A DNA stretch of 5,159 nt. Source: Deltaproteobacteria bacterium (GTDB lineage: Bacteria; Desulfobacterota; JAFDIG01). The stretch's first letter is position 1, and each line of letters starts with the position of its first letter. Below the pieces are notes generated by a model. The model was not told the origin of the DNA. It searched no databases and saw only the letters and a list, made by a program, of their open reading frames with translations. The stretch is from contig JAFDIG010000172.1 in the NCBI GenBank assembly GCA_019308145.1, positions 1 to 5,159 on the forward strand, read 5' to 3'. The position numbers and the translations under genes were made by a program. Of this stretch, positions 1 through 5,159 are shown piece after piece.

Positions 1-321
1 TTCAAGGTGAACTTGATGGCATATACCATTTCCAGGTCGTGAAAAGTAAACTCCATATTTAGCAGCAGAAGTTTGAAGAAAGCGATGGTCATCAGCATTT
101 CTAAAAGTTGTTTGCAAAAGGTTATGATCCACATAACTTACAGATAATTCAGTCTTTACCCTCTTTAAACCCAAAGCTTCAAATTCCAGATATACCATAG
201 TCCCTGTTGCATCTTGCGTCAGTGTTTGATCTATTTTGATTGCAACTGGCTCACCCACACGCATACTTCCTTTAACCATATGAGTTTTGATGATCTTTTT
301 AAACAGATTTAATCCCTTCAT
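1..321 (-). CDS. Aconitate hydratase (aconitase), N-terminal 107 residues, truncated by the window edge
   Basis: This is the start of an aconitase, the 4Fe-4S enzyme that interconverts citrate, cis-aconitate and isocitrate in the cytoplasm. Translating the minus strand from the ATG at 321 gives 107 codons with no stop, running off the left edge. Residues 31-41 read DQTLTQDATGT, containing the family's Gln-Asp-Ala-Thr substrate-site motif (Q36, D37). Residues 62-67 read SYVDHN, where D65-H66 match the active-site Asp-His pair of aconitases. FRNADDHRF (73-81) and FSRPGNGICHQVHLE (93-107) are typical of the roughly 640-residue bacterial monofunctional aconitases known from Geobacter-like and clostridial genomes, as I recall that subfamily. 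The cluster-binding cysteines lie outside the window. The ATG overlaps the tctA stop (ATGA), and AAAGAGGT lies 5 nt upstream, so translation is probably coupled to tctA. A role on 2-methyl-cis-aconitate rather than cis-aconitate is possible. Family assignment is firm; exact substrate is not. Confidence 0.92.
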   Translation of the reverse strand, partial: MKGLNLFKKIIKTHMVKGSMRVGEPVAIKIDQTLTQDATGTMVYLEFEALGLKRVKTELSVSYVDHNLLQTTFRNADDHRFLQTSAAKYGVYFSRPGNGICHQVHLE

Positions 322-1826
322 TTTGCACCTCTTTTAAATCTCACTCCATAGGCTTTTATATAAGGCCATATAAGTATTATTATTGTTATAAAAATCAATG
401 AAAGGGTTAAAGGATGAAACATAGCCTTCTGCCAGCTAAAATGAGTTATTATTAGTCCTCTTCTTAGATTATTTTCTATCAATTTGCCTAAAACCAATCC
501 TAAGACAAGCGCTGCAATTGAAAATTTATATTTTTTCATAAAGTAACCTATACCCATAAAAGCGAGACAAATCCATACATCATCTATATCATTATTTAAG
601 CCATAAGAACCTATAGCAGATAATAATAATATGGTTGTTCCGATGACATAATATGGAAGCCTTAAGAATTGTACAAATGCTTTTGCACCAATTCTTCCAA
701 GAAAGATCATAAGAATATTAGCTACAAACATACCAACTATTATGGAATAAACAAGCTTGGGGTTTGTAGAAAAGAGAAGAGGTCCAGGTTGAATACCATA
801 TATTAGAAAAACACCAAGTATAACTGCAGTTGTTCCGCTTCCAGGAATTCCAAGGGTTAAAAGAGGGATCATTGCTCCACCAGTAGATGCATTATTCGCT
901 GTTTCAGGAGCAGCTACCCCCTCCATTACCCCTGTTCCAAATTTATCAGATTGTTTTGAAGATCTTTTTGCAACTCCATAACTTACGAATGATGCGATTG
1001 TAGCGCCTGCCCCTGGCAGTATACCTATTCCTAAACCTATAAATGCTGATTTTATGATCGACCACTTTATGGAAAATAATTCTCTTAAGGAAGGAAGTTT
1101 TGCTGTGACACCCTTTACAAAGAAAAGCTGTTTTTTCTCTTTTTGTATTCTTCTTTCTTCTATTTGCCTTAAAACCTCTCCTCCAGCAAAGGCGCCTATC
1201 ATTATCGGAATAAACTTTATACCGCTTAAAAAAGCAGGAGAACCAAATGTAAACCTTGGTATCCCAGTTATAGCATCCAGACCAACGGTGGCGAGAAGAA
1301 GACCCATTGTTACAGCAAGTAGGTTTTTAAGTTGTTCCCTTGGTCCATGACCAAGGCCTGCTATTGCGCTTAAACCTAAAAAAGCAACCGCAGCATAATC
1401 TACAGGGCCAAAGCTTAAAGCAACCTTAACAAGCAATGGAGAGATTAGAGCTAACATAACAACACTGAATGCGCCTCCGAGGGCGGAACAAGTAATAGCC
1501 ACTCCTAAAGCCTTTCCAGCTTCTCCTTTAAGTGTCATCTGATAACCATCAAATGTGGTAGGGGTAGCCTCTGGAGTTCCTGGTATATTAAACATAATAG
1601 CCATAATTGAACCACCAAAAACTCCACCGCAGTATGTAGAAACCATAAGGATTAAGGCATGGATCACATCAAGCTTGTAAGTAAAGGGAAGCATAAGCAC
1701 AACTCCCATGGCAGCGCTTATCCCTGGGAGCGCACCAAAAAGTATACCACCACCTAAGCCAAAAATGATAAGCAACCAGCTTAATGGATCCGAAAGAACA
1801 CCGTAAATAGCAATATATATATCCAT
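318..1826 (-). CDS. tctA: Tripartite tricarboxylate transporter, large membrane subunit TctA
   Basis: This is the main translocation subunit of a TTT-family secondary transporter, driving uptake of an acid delivered by the TctC receptor across the inner membrane. The 502 residues match the usual length of about 500. The protein is almost wholly hydrophobic, with roughly ten to twelve membrane segments. Family signatures occur in two repeat halves. The first has GALPG (31-35) and NIPGTPEATPTTFDG (80-94). The second has ILPGAGA (269-275), FGTGVMEGVAAPETANNA (296-313) and LGIPGSGTTA (325-334). GLDAITGIPRFTFG (182-195) is also characteristic. A charged loop (about 220-255) separates the halves. 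The start is preceded by GGGGG at 1833-1837 with a 6 nt spacer. The gene begins 17 bp after the tctB stop and its TGA overlaps the aconitase ATG. Nothing looks broken. The family is certain; the substrate is inferred only from the neighbouring enzymes. Confidence 0.97.
   Translation of the reverse strand: MDIYIAIYGVLSDPLSWLLIIFGLGGGILFGALPGISAAMGVVLMLPFTYKLDVIHALILMVSTYCGGVFGGSIMAIMFNIPGTPEATPTTFDGYQMTLKGEAGKALGVAITCSALGGAFSVVMLALISPLLVKVALSFGPVDYAAVAFLGLSAIAGLGHGPREQLKNLLAVTMGLLLATVGLDAITGIPRFTFGSPAFLSGIKFIPIMIGAFAGGEVLRQIEERRIQKEKKQLFFVKGVTAKLPSLRELFSIKWSIIKSAFIGLGIGILPGAGATIASFVSYGVAKRSSKQSDKFGTGVMEGVAAPETANNASTGGAMIPLLTLGIPGSGTTAVILGVFLIYGIQPGPLLFSTNPKLVYSIIVGMFVANILMIFLGRIGAKAFVQFLRLPYYVIGTTILLLSAIGSYGLNNDIDDVWICLAFMGIGYFMKKYKFSIAALVLGLVLGKLIENNLRRGLIITHFSWQKAMFHPLTLSLIFITIIILIWPYIKAYGVRFKRGAK
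327..334 (-). promoter_or_regulatory. Ribosome-binding site of the aconitase gene, inside the end of tctA
   Basis: The minus strand reads AAAGAGGT here, followed by GCAAA and the ATG at 321-319. It supports that ATG as the aconitase start. It lies within the last codons of tctA, so ribosomes finishing tctA sit on it. Confidence 0.65.
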
Positions 1827-1843
1827 ATCTTTCCCCCATCTGA

Positions 1844-2326
1844 CTAATAAAGCCAGAAGCTGAGATCTCTAAAGATGCTAAGGCCTCTTGGTAACGCCAG
1901 GCTGAGAAAGGAACCAAAAAATAAAGTAAGGCCAAAGCTTACGAGTAATGATACAAAAGGATGAACTGTCCTAAACTTCCCATCTATGATTATTGATGAT
2001 ATAAGAGCGAATAAAAAAGCAGAAATTAAAAAACCGAGGATATTTAAAAGGATTATGAAAATAACCATATTAATGATCTCAGCGATTAACCAGAGCCATA
2101 CTTTAGCATAACCAATGCCCCTCTCCTTAGGTGAATTCTTTAGTTTTTTAGCAGTACCATATATCAAAGGAATATCTACAATTATCATAATAATAAGAAT
2201 TATCTGAGGCCACCAGTTAGGCCTCATAACTGGAATAGGGTTTATAATTTGCATTTGTGTACTGACTACGTAAAGAAAAATAGAAACAATAAAAACAATT
2301 GATTCAAAAATCAATTCACCAACCAT
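1844..2326 (-). CDS. tctB: Tripartite tricarboxylate transporter, small membrane subunit TctB
   Basis: This is the small, poorly conserved membrane partner of TctA in TTT transporters. The 160-residue length is typical. Hydrophobic segments lie at about 4-23, 38-57, 76-97, 98-114 and 122-143, giving four or five membrane helices. A polar stretch (58-72, KKLKNSPKERG) forms a loop in the middle. The C-terminal LPRG (145-148) followed by LSIF is the most conserved part of the family, and RPNWWPQI (35-42) resembles the usual proline/aromatic motif before the second helix. Its identity rests partly on position between tctC and tctA, the standard gene order. AAGGGGG at 2332-2338, 5 nt before the ATG, supports the start. 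A 67 bp gap with a strong stem-loop separates it from tctC, so its level is probably below that of the receptor. Confidence 0.92.
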   Translation of the reverse strand: MVGELIFESIVFIVSIFLYVVSTQMQIINPIPVMRPNWWPQIILIIMIIVDIPLIYGTAKKLKNSPKERGIGYAKVWLWLIAEIINMVIFIILLNILGFLISAFLFALISSIIIDGKFRTVHPFVSLLVSFGLTLFFGSFLSLALPRGLSIFRDLSFWLY

Positions 2327-2346
2327 AAAGACCCCCTTATTAAAGG

Positions 2347-2377
2347 AAAAGGGTAGGAGTAATTCTCCTGCCCTTTT
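2347..2377 (-). terminator. Stem-loop between tctC and tctB, probable partial terminator or 3'-end stabiliser
   Basis: The arms AAAAGGG-x-AGGAG and CTCCT-x-CCCTTTT form 12 Watson-Crick pairs around a 5 nt loop. The single interrupting position is G·U on the plus-strand transcript and a C/A mismatch on the minus-strand transcript. On the minus strand the hairpin begins 16 nt after the tctC stop codon and ends in CCCTTTT, then CCTTT, so the U tract is short and broken. Because tctB and tctA continue in the same direction, partial read-through is the likely outcome. That would give more receptor mRNA than membrane-subunit mRNA, a common arrangement after binding-protein genes. Whether it terminates or only protects the 3' end from nucleases cannot be told from sequence. 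Confidence 0.7.
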
Positions 2378-2393
2378 TTATAAATTTTCCCTT

Positions 2394-3377
2394 CTATTTT
2401 TTGAGATAACCGAGATCCTTAGCTACGCCTTCAAACATTTTTTTCTGTTCTTTAAGTTCATTTAAGAATTGCGCACCAGGCAGATATCCAGGCCTCAGGT
2501 TAGTCATGGTTTTCTTTGTGAACTCTATATACTCAGGATCATGCGCTGCTTTTTCAATGGCTTTAGTTATGATTTTAACCTTATCTTGTGGTGTGCCTTT
2601 TTTAATAGAGAAAGCCCTAAAAACGCCTAAATAATCATGTACACCAAACTCGTTGACAGCAGGGGTATCTTTCCATAAAGGAAGTCTTTTATTATACATA
2701 ACAATAAGAGCTTTTCCTTTACCTGATTCTATGATGCTTTTTATAGCCAGTGGCTCCTCCATATGAGCCATAACAAATCCACCTAAAACCGCTGCCTTAG
2801 CCTGGGAGCCCTTTTCAAATGGTACAAAGGTTATTTTTATACCAAAATCCTTAGCAAAAAGGTGATCCCTTAGGTCATCATAACCCATTGGAGAGGTTCC
2901 AGCTATTGTGAGCCTATAGGGATGTTTTTTAGCCCAATCAAGCAACTGTTTGAAGCTCTGGAACTTACCTTTGGAAGAAACCCATAAAACAGATATATCA
3001 TGTTGAACCCTTGCGATTATCTCAAAATCTTTAAATAAGTCTACCTTTGATCTTTTCAAAACCGAAGCGATTAGGTGAGAAGTTGTAAACTCAAATATGG
3101 TATATCCATCAGCGGGTTGTTGAGAAGCATAAATCATTCCTTTTAAACCGCCACCGCCTGATACATTGACTATGACTATAGGCACTCCCAAAGCTCTTGA
3201 TAACGGTTTCTGAAAAGCCCTTAAGAAGGTGTCGCTACCCCCGCCCACACCAAATGGACAAACTATTGTGATTTTCTTGTCCGGAAATTTGGCAAACAAG
3301 GGAGCAGAGAGTAGCATTAAAGAGACCACTATCACTAAACCCCCTAATACAATACCCCAGATTTTCTTGCTTTTCAT
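2394..3377 (-). CDS. tctC: Tripartite tricarboxylate transporter, periplasmic receptor TctC (Bug family)
   Basis: This is the extracytoplasmic solute-binding protein that captures the organic acid and hands it to TctA/TctB. The 327-residue length is normal for Bug/TctC proteins. Residues 1-29 form a Sec signal peptide: a KSKK start, a hydrophobic core at 6-24, and a likely cut after LFA (27-29). There is no lipobox cysteine, so the protein is probably soluble in a periplasm. The mature part opens with FPDKKITIVCPF (31-42), then GGGSDTFLR (45-53), NVSGGGG (71-77) and PADGYT (88-93), all family motifs of the first domain. AGTSPMGYDD (159-168) and FVPFEKGSQAKAAVLGG (184-200) belong to the second domain. 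After GG (199-200) the sequence is FVMAHMEEP, with M203 where a (V)D is usual. A strong AAAGGAGGT lies 8 nt before the ATG. The ligand is unknown, but the flanking enzymes suggest a tricarboxylate. Confidence 0.95.
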   Translation of the reverse strand: MKSKKIWGIVLGGLVIVVSLMLLSAPLFAKFPDKKITIVCPFGVGGGSDTFLRAFQKPLSRALGVPIVIVNVSGGGGLKGMIYASQQPADGYTIFEFTTSHLIASVLKRSKVDLFKDFEIIARVQHDISVLWVSSKGKFQSFKQLLDWAKKHPYRLTIAGTSPMGYDDLRDHLFAKDFGIKITFVPFEKGSQAKAAVLGGFVMAHMEEPLAIKSIIESGKGKALIVMYNKRLPLWKDTPAVNEFGVHDYLGVFRAFSIKKGTPQDKVKIITKAIEKAAHDPEYIEFTKKTMTNLRPGYLPGAQFLNELKEQKKMFEGVAKDLGYLKK

Positions 3378-3385
3378 TTTTTAAT

Positions 3386-3397
3386 ACCTCCTTTCAG
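3386..3397 (-). repeat. Direct repeat copy 1: the working tctC ribosome-binding site
   Basis: The minus strand reads CTGAAAGGAGGT, followed by ATTAAAAA and the tctC ATG. This near-perfect Shine-Dalgarno sequence at 8 nt spacing decides the start. An exact 12 bp copy lies 71 bp upstream at 3457-3468. Confidence 0.85.
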
Positions 3398-3414
3398 TTT
3401 TTTAAATTTACCTT

Positions 3415-3444
3415 TTAAAAATGATACATCTATTAAATTTTTAA
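3415..3444 (-). other. AT-only inverted repeat in the mmgE/prpD-tctC gap
   Basis: TTAAAAAT (3415-3422) and ATTTTTAA (3437-3444) are perfect inverted copies with a 14 nt loop. The stem has no G or C, so it would be weak in RNA, and in DNA this AT-rich such a match may arise by chance. It lies between the two copies of the ribosome-binding-site repeat and may be an mRNA processing or spacing element. Confidence 0.3.
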
Positions 3445-3456
3445 CCTTATTAAATC

Positions 3457-3468
3457 ACCTCCTTTCAG
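3457..3468 (-). repeat. Direct repeat copy 2: orphan Shine-Dalgarno sequence after the mmgE/prpD stop
   Basis: This is an exact copy of CTGAAAGGAGGT starting 4 nt after the mmgE/prpD TGA. What follows, GATTTAATAAGG, resembles the ATTAAAAAATG that follows the working copy, but AGG stands where ATG would be. No start codon at normal spacing opens a frame of useful length: the overlapping GTG reads GTG ATT TAA. It may be a decayed duplicate of the tctC translation start, or a ribosome-holding site. The function is unknown. Confidence 0.6.
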
Positions 3469-3472
3469 AAGA

Positions 3473-4828
3473 TCAAAGAAGGGCGGTAAGCTCGTTAACA
3501 TCGTTAACTGCTTCAAGGTTATAAATAAGTTCTCTTAATTTAAAGGCATTCCTTTCAGGGATAGAACTGGTTGCGAGGGAGAAAAACCTGTTTTTAATCT
3601 CTTTCTCTGTAAGCGGACTTTCAGGTGAACCTTTAGCATGTTCAATCTCATGGCTTAATTTATTACCATCTAATAGATGTAGTATAACTTTAGAACGCCA
3701 TTTCTCAGGATAGTCATTGTCATAGCTATTATCTATAACAAGCTTTACCCTTTCTGCTAAATTATGTACATCAGAGCGATTAACTCTTCTTTCAGAGAAC
3801 TGCTCAATCAAGGCTTCTCCATCTATAAGAGCCACAGCAACCGCATATGGAAGACTAAATTGTGCTTCAACCGAATTTTTAGGGTGATTAGTAAAACCGC
3901 ACTGTTTGAATGCAACGCTAAATATCCTAACCTCTATAGAATCTATTAAGTCTATTTTGATTTTACCCTTGAGCTTCAACGCCGCTTCTATTGCAGGATG
4001 CATACTCCGACAACACGCATATGGTTTTATTTCGGTTTTAAGAAGTTTAAAATTGTCTCCTAATCCATCTAAAATTCTCTCAAAGTTGTAATCATCTGAT
4101 GTCGCTCTAAACAGTCCCCCATCATCTGCCTCTATTATCATTGAAGGTCCGCTAAAGCCTTTTTTAGCTAAGAATGCTGATAAAACTCCAGATTCAGCAG
4201 CCCTTGCAGGATGAAACTTTTTACTTAAAGAGCCATCAGCAGTAAAAGCCCAAAGTCCAGAAGATTGAGTTCCAGCAAGACCAAGAGCATTAACGATTTC
4301 AGTAGAATTAAGGGAGAGAAGAATTGAAGCAGTAGTGGCAGATCCAAAGGTTCCACATGTCGCAGTGGCATGCCATCCTTTCGGTCTGTGAGATGCAGCA
4401 CCTATCCCTATACCAATCCTGATCATAATCTCATAACCTGCCAAGATAGCTTTTAGCACTTCTTTGCCAGAACTGTGAAGATACTCTCCCAAGGATAGAG
4501 CAGTAGGAACAATAACAGCACCTGGATGAACCTTTCCTTCTCTATGTACATCATCCAATTCAAGTGTATGAGCAGCAATGGCATTAGCCATAATGGAGAG
4601 AAAAAGATTCAATTTTTCATCTCTTCCCCAGACCTTAATATTTCCTTTTTTAAGATTTAGGGGGAAAGCCTTTAGAAAAGCCTTTACTGGAAATGTATCC
4701 GCAGCCTTTAGAGCTACAGCTAATGTATCAAGGATATGAATCTTTATCTTTTTTAGGATTTCATTTTCTAAATTGTTTAGATGAAATGAAGATATAAAGT
4801 CTGCAAGTTTTTGAGTTATGCTTTCCAT
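3473..4828 (-). CDS. MmgE/PrpD family protein (2-methylcitrate or citrate dehydratase-like)
   Basis: The 451 residues cover the full MmgE/PrpD fold, a helical N-terminal domain followed by a smaller alpha/beta domain. Members dehydrate 2-methylcitrate (PrpD, MmgE), some also act on citrate, and the animal and fungal branch decarboxylates cis-aconitate. Visible motifs are HTLELDDVH (87-95) with H101-P102, GWHATATCGTFG (151-162), SKKFHPARAAESG (202-214), IKPYACCRSMHP (267-278) and the C-terminal GSPESPLTEKEI (400-411). The lysines in SKKFHP (K203/K204) and in IKPY (K268), and H101, align with active-site residues described for cis-aconitate decarboxylase. However, E90 and V94 replace that enzyme's Asp and Thr, which argues against decarboxylase activity. 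The start at MESITQKLADF fits the family's usual N-terminus. An in-frame stop lies upstream with no other ATG between, and the Shine-Dalgarno is weak (TAAGAA). It is the first clear gene of the transporter operon, 95 bp before tctC. The family is certain; the reaction is not. Confidence 0.93.
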   Translation of the reverse strand: MESITQKLADFISSFHLNNLENEILKKIKIHILDTLAVALKAADTFPVKAFLKAFPLNLKKGNIKVWGRDEKLNLFLSIMANAIAAHTLELDDVHREGKVHPGAVIVPTALSLGEYLHSSGKEVLKAILAGYEIMIRIGIGIGAASHRPKGWHATATCGTFGSATTASILLSLNSTEIVNALGLAGTQSSGLWAFTADGSLSKKFHPARAAESGVLSAFLAKKGFSGPSMIIEADDGGLFRATSDDYNFERILDGLGDNFKLLKTEIKPYACCRSMHPAIEAALKLKGKIKIDLIDSIEVRIFSVAFKQCGFTNHPKNSVEAQFSLPYAVAVALIDGEALIEQFSERRVNRSDVHNLAERVKLVIDNSYDNDYPEKWRSKVILHLLDGNKLSHEIEHAKGSPESPLTEKEIKNRFFSLATSSIPERNAFKLRELIYNLEAVNDVNELTALL

Positions 4829-4877
4829 TTTATTCTTACTGCTTTTAATGAAGGTAAGTTTTCATACTTTTTGAGAT

Positions 4878-4892
4878 ATTTATAATATAAAT
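4878..4892. promoter_or_regulatory. 15 bp AT palindrome overlapping a -10-like sequence
   Basis: ATTTATA (4878-4884) and TATAAAT (4886-4892) are perfect inverted copies around one central base. On either strand this contains TATA-rich -10-like hexamers. It could be the promoter core of the operon or an operator half-buried in it. Low complexity limits the weight of the match. Confidence 0.3.
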
Positions 4893-4928
4893 GGTGATGA
4901 GAATAGATAGTTTATCCACCCTCTTTTA

Positions 4929-4947
4929 TTTCCTTATAAGCAGGAAA
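4929..4947. promoter_or_regulatory. Inverted repeat TTTCCT-N7-AGGAAA, candidate operator
   Basis: The arms TTTCCT (4929-4934) and AGGAAA (4942-4947) are perfectly inverted over a 7 bp spacer, and an 8 bp palindrome CTTATAAG (4933-4940) overlaps the left arm. The size and symmetry suit a dimeric regulator, but it does not match the TGGT-N3-ACCA type site of FadR-like proteins. Confidence 0.3.
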
Positions 4948-4988
4948 GATAATACTCTTTTAAGATTTTTTTATTTTCTATGAAAAAT

Positions 4989-5007
4989 GGTTACTTAATA
5001 TTTAACC
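4989..5007. promoter_or_regulatory. Inverted repeat GGTTA-N9-TAACC, candidate operator
   Basis: GGTTA (4989-4993) and TAACC (5003-5007) form a 19 bp inverted repeat. A third GGTTA lies at 5037-5041, so TAACCTTA (5003-5010) and TTAGGTTA (5034-5041) form a further imperfect inverted pair. The repeated GGTTA element close to the regulator gene suggests, without proving, a cluster of binding half-sites. Confidence 0.25.
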
Positions 5008-5053
5008 TTATGCTCTTCCTTGTGATGTAAAAGTTAGGTTATACAAAAAATTT

Positions 5054-5159
5054 CTATTTTATTCTTCTTAAAAGTGTTTTGGTTATATTGTTGATATGTT
5101 CCTCTTCAGCCTTTTGAGCTTCTATAACGTCCTTTTTCTTTATCGCATCAAAGATCCTC
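5054..5159 (-). CDS. GntR-family transcriptional regulator with FCD domain, C-terminal 34 residues, truncated by the window edge
   Basis: The minus strand gives 34 residues before a TAG at 5056-5054, beginning RIFDAIKKKDVIEAQ and continuing with KAEEEHINNITKTLL. The pattern (h-h-x-A-I-x-x-x-D-x-x-x-A-x-x-x-x-x-x-H-h) is the closing helix pair of the FCD ligand-binding domain found in FadR-type GntR regulators, which sense small organic acids. The DNA-binding domain and the metal-ligand histidines lie outside the window. Codirectional placement just before a tricarboxylate transporter operon is typical for a local regulator of that operon, probably derepressed by the imported acid or a product. 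The call rests on a short fragment, so another helical protein with a similar end cannot be fully excluded. Confidence 0.72.
   Translation of the reverse strand, partial: RIFDAIKKKDVIEAQKAEEEHINNITKTLLRRIK

Larger units (their letters stand above)
4829..5053 (-). promoter_or_regulatory. Intergenic region upstream of mmgE/prpD, probable promoter and operator zone
   Basis: This 225 bp AT-rich gap between the regulator gene and mmgE/prpD holds no supported gene. The best -10-like stretch on the minus strand is the TATATTATAAAT block at 4878-4892, about 40-50 nt before the ATG, but no good -35 box sits 16-18 nt upstream of it. A TTTACA resembling a -35 lies near the regulator end, without a convincing -10 at proper spacing. 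Several short palindromes (listed separately) could bind the adjacent GntR-type regulator. No terminator hairpin follows the regulator stop codon, so read-through from the regulator gene is possible. Confidence 0.45.

Noticed and set aside
1054..1350. 98-codon open frame on the plus strand
   Set aside because: It lies wholly antisense to tctA, whose motifs are intact there. The translation matches no family I recognise and has no ribosome-binding site worth noting.
1669..1935. 88-codon minus-strand frame spanning the tctB-tctA junction
   Set aside because: It overlaps the end of tctB and the start of tctA in another frame. Both real genes have family motifs and ribosome-binding sites, so this is a shadow.
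3764..4091. Two 61-codon plus-strand frames (3764-3949 and 3906-4091)
   Set aside because: Both are antisense to the well-conserved mmgE/prpD gene and show no independent evidence of coding.
3473..4828. Assignment as cis-aconitate decarboxylase (itaconate synthesis)
   Set aside because: The Asp and Thr expected in the active-site motif are Glu and Val here, and the motif spacing differs by one residue. The general family call is safer.
4845..4865. Possible six-residue upstream frame (MKTYLH) before mmgE/prpD
   Set aside because: It has no Shine-Dalgarno sequence and no attenuator-type codon run or hairpin, and any ATG in AT-rich leader DNA would give something similar.
5041..5053. T-run after the regulator stop codon as an intrinsic terminator
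   Set aside because: There is a run of T on the minus strand but no GC-rich hairpin immediately before it.

Overview
This AT-rich window carries one long co-directional gene cluster, entirely on the minus strand. In the direction of transcription (right to left) it reads: the 3' end of a GntR-type regulator with an FCD domain (partial, right edge); a 225 bp AT-rich intergenic region; an MmgE/PrpD-family gene; the three genes of a tripartite tricarboxylate transporter in the order tctC (periplasmic receptor), tctB (small membrane subunit) and tctA (large membrane subunit); and the 5' end of an aconitase gene (partial, left edge). The five genes from mmgE/prpD to the aconitase have gaps of 95, 67 and 17 bp and then a 4 bp ATGA overlap. 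They look like one operon. The regulator may be its own unit or the first gene of the same unit.

Functional reading: the receptor captures an organic acid, probably a tricarboxylate, in the periplasm, and TctA/TctB carry it across the inner membrane. The two enzymes belong to families that dehydrate, hydrate or isomerise citrate-like acids. PrpD-type enzymes convert 2-methylcitrate (and in some relatives citrate) to the corresponding cis-aconitate, and aconitase hydrates cis-aconitates to (methyl)isocitrate. The cluster therefore looks like a self-contained uptake and isomerisation module for citrate, aconitate, 2-methylcitrate or a similar compound, under an acid-sensing FCD regulator. The exact substrate cannot be read from the sequence. 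No synthase (PrpC) or lyase (PrpB) is visible here.

Organism: the receptor has a plain Sec signal peptide with no lipobox cysteine, which favours a diderm (Gram-negative type) bacterium. The A+T-rich composition, frequent ATA, AGA and AGG codons, purine-rich Shine-Dalgarno sites and the form of the aconitase N-terminus would fit an anaerobe of the Desulfobacterota or a related lineage. This is a weak inference.

Non-coding structure worth noting: a strong stem-loop between tctC and tctB that probably sets the receptor to membrane-subunit ratio; an exact 12 bp duplication of the tctC ribosome-binding site just after the mmgE/prpD stop codon, followed by what may be a decayed start codon; and several short palindromes upstream of mmgE/prpD that are candidate operator or promoter elements. 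I see no mobile element, CRISPR array, tRNA or rRNA.
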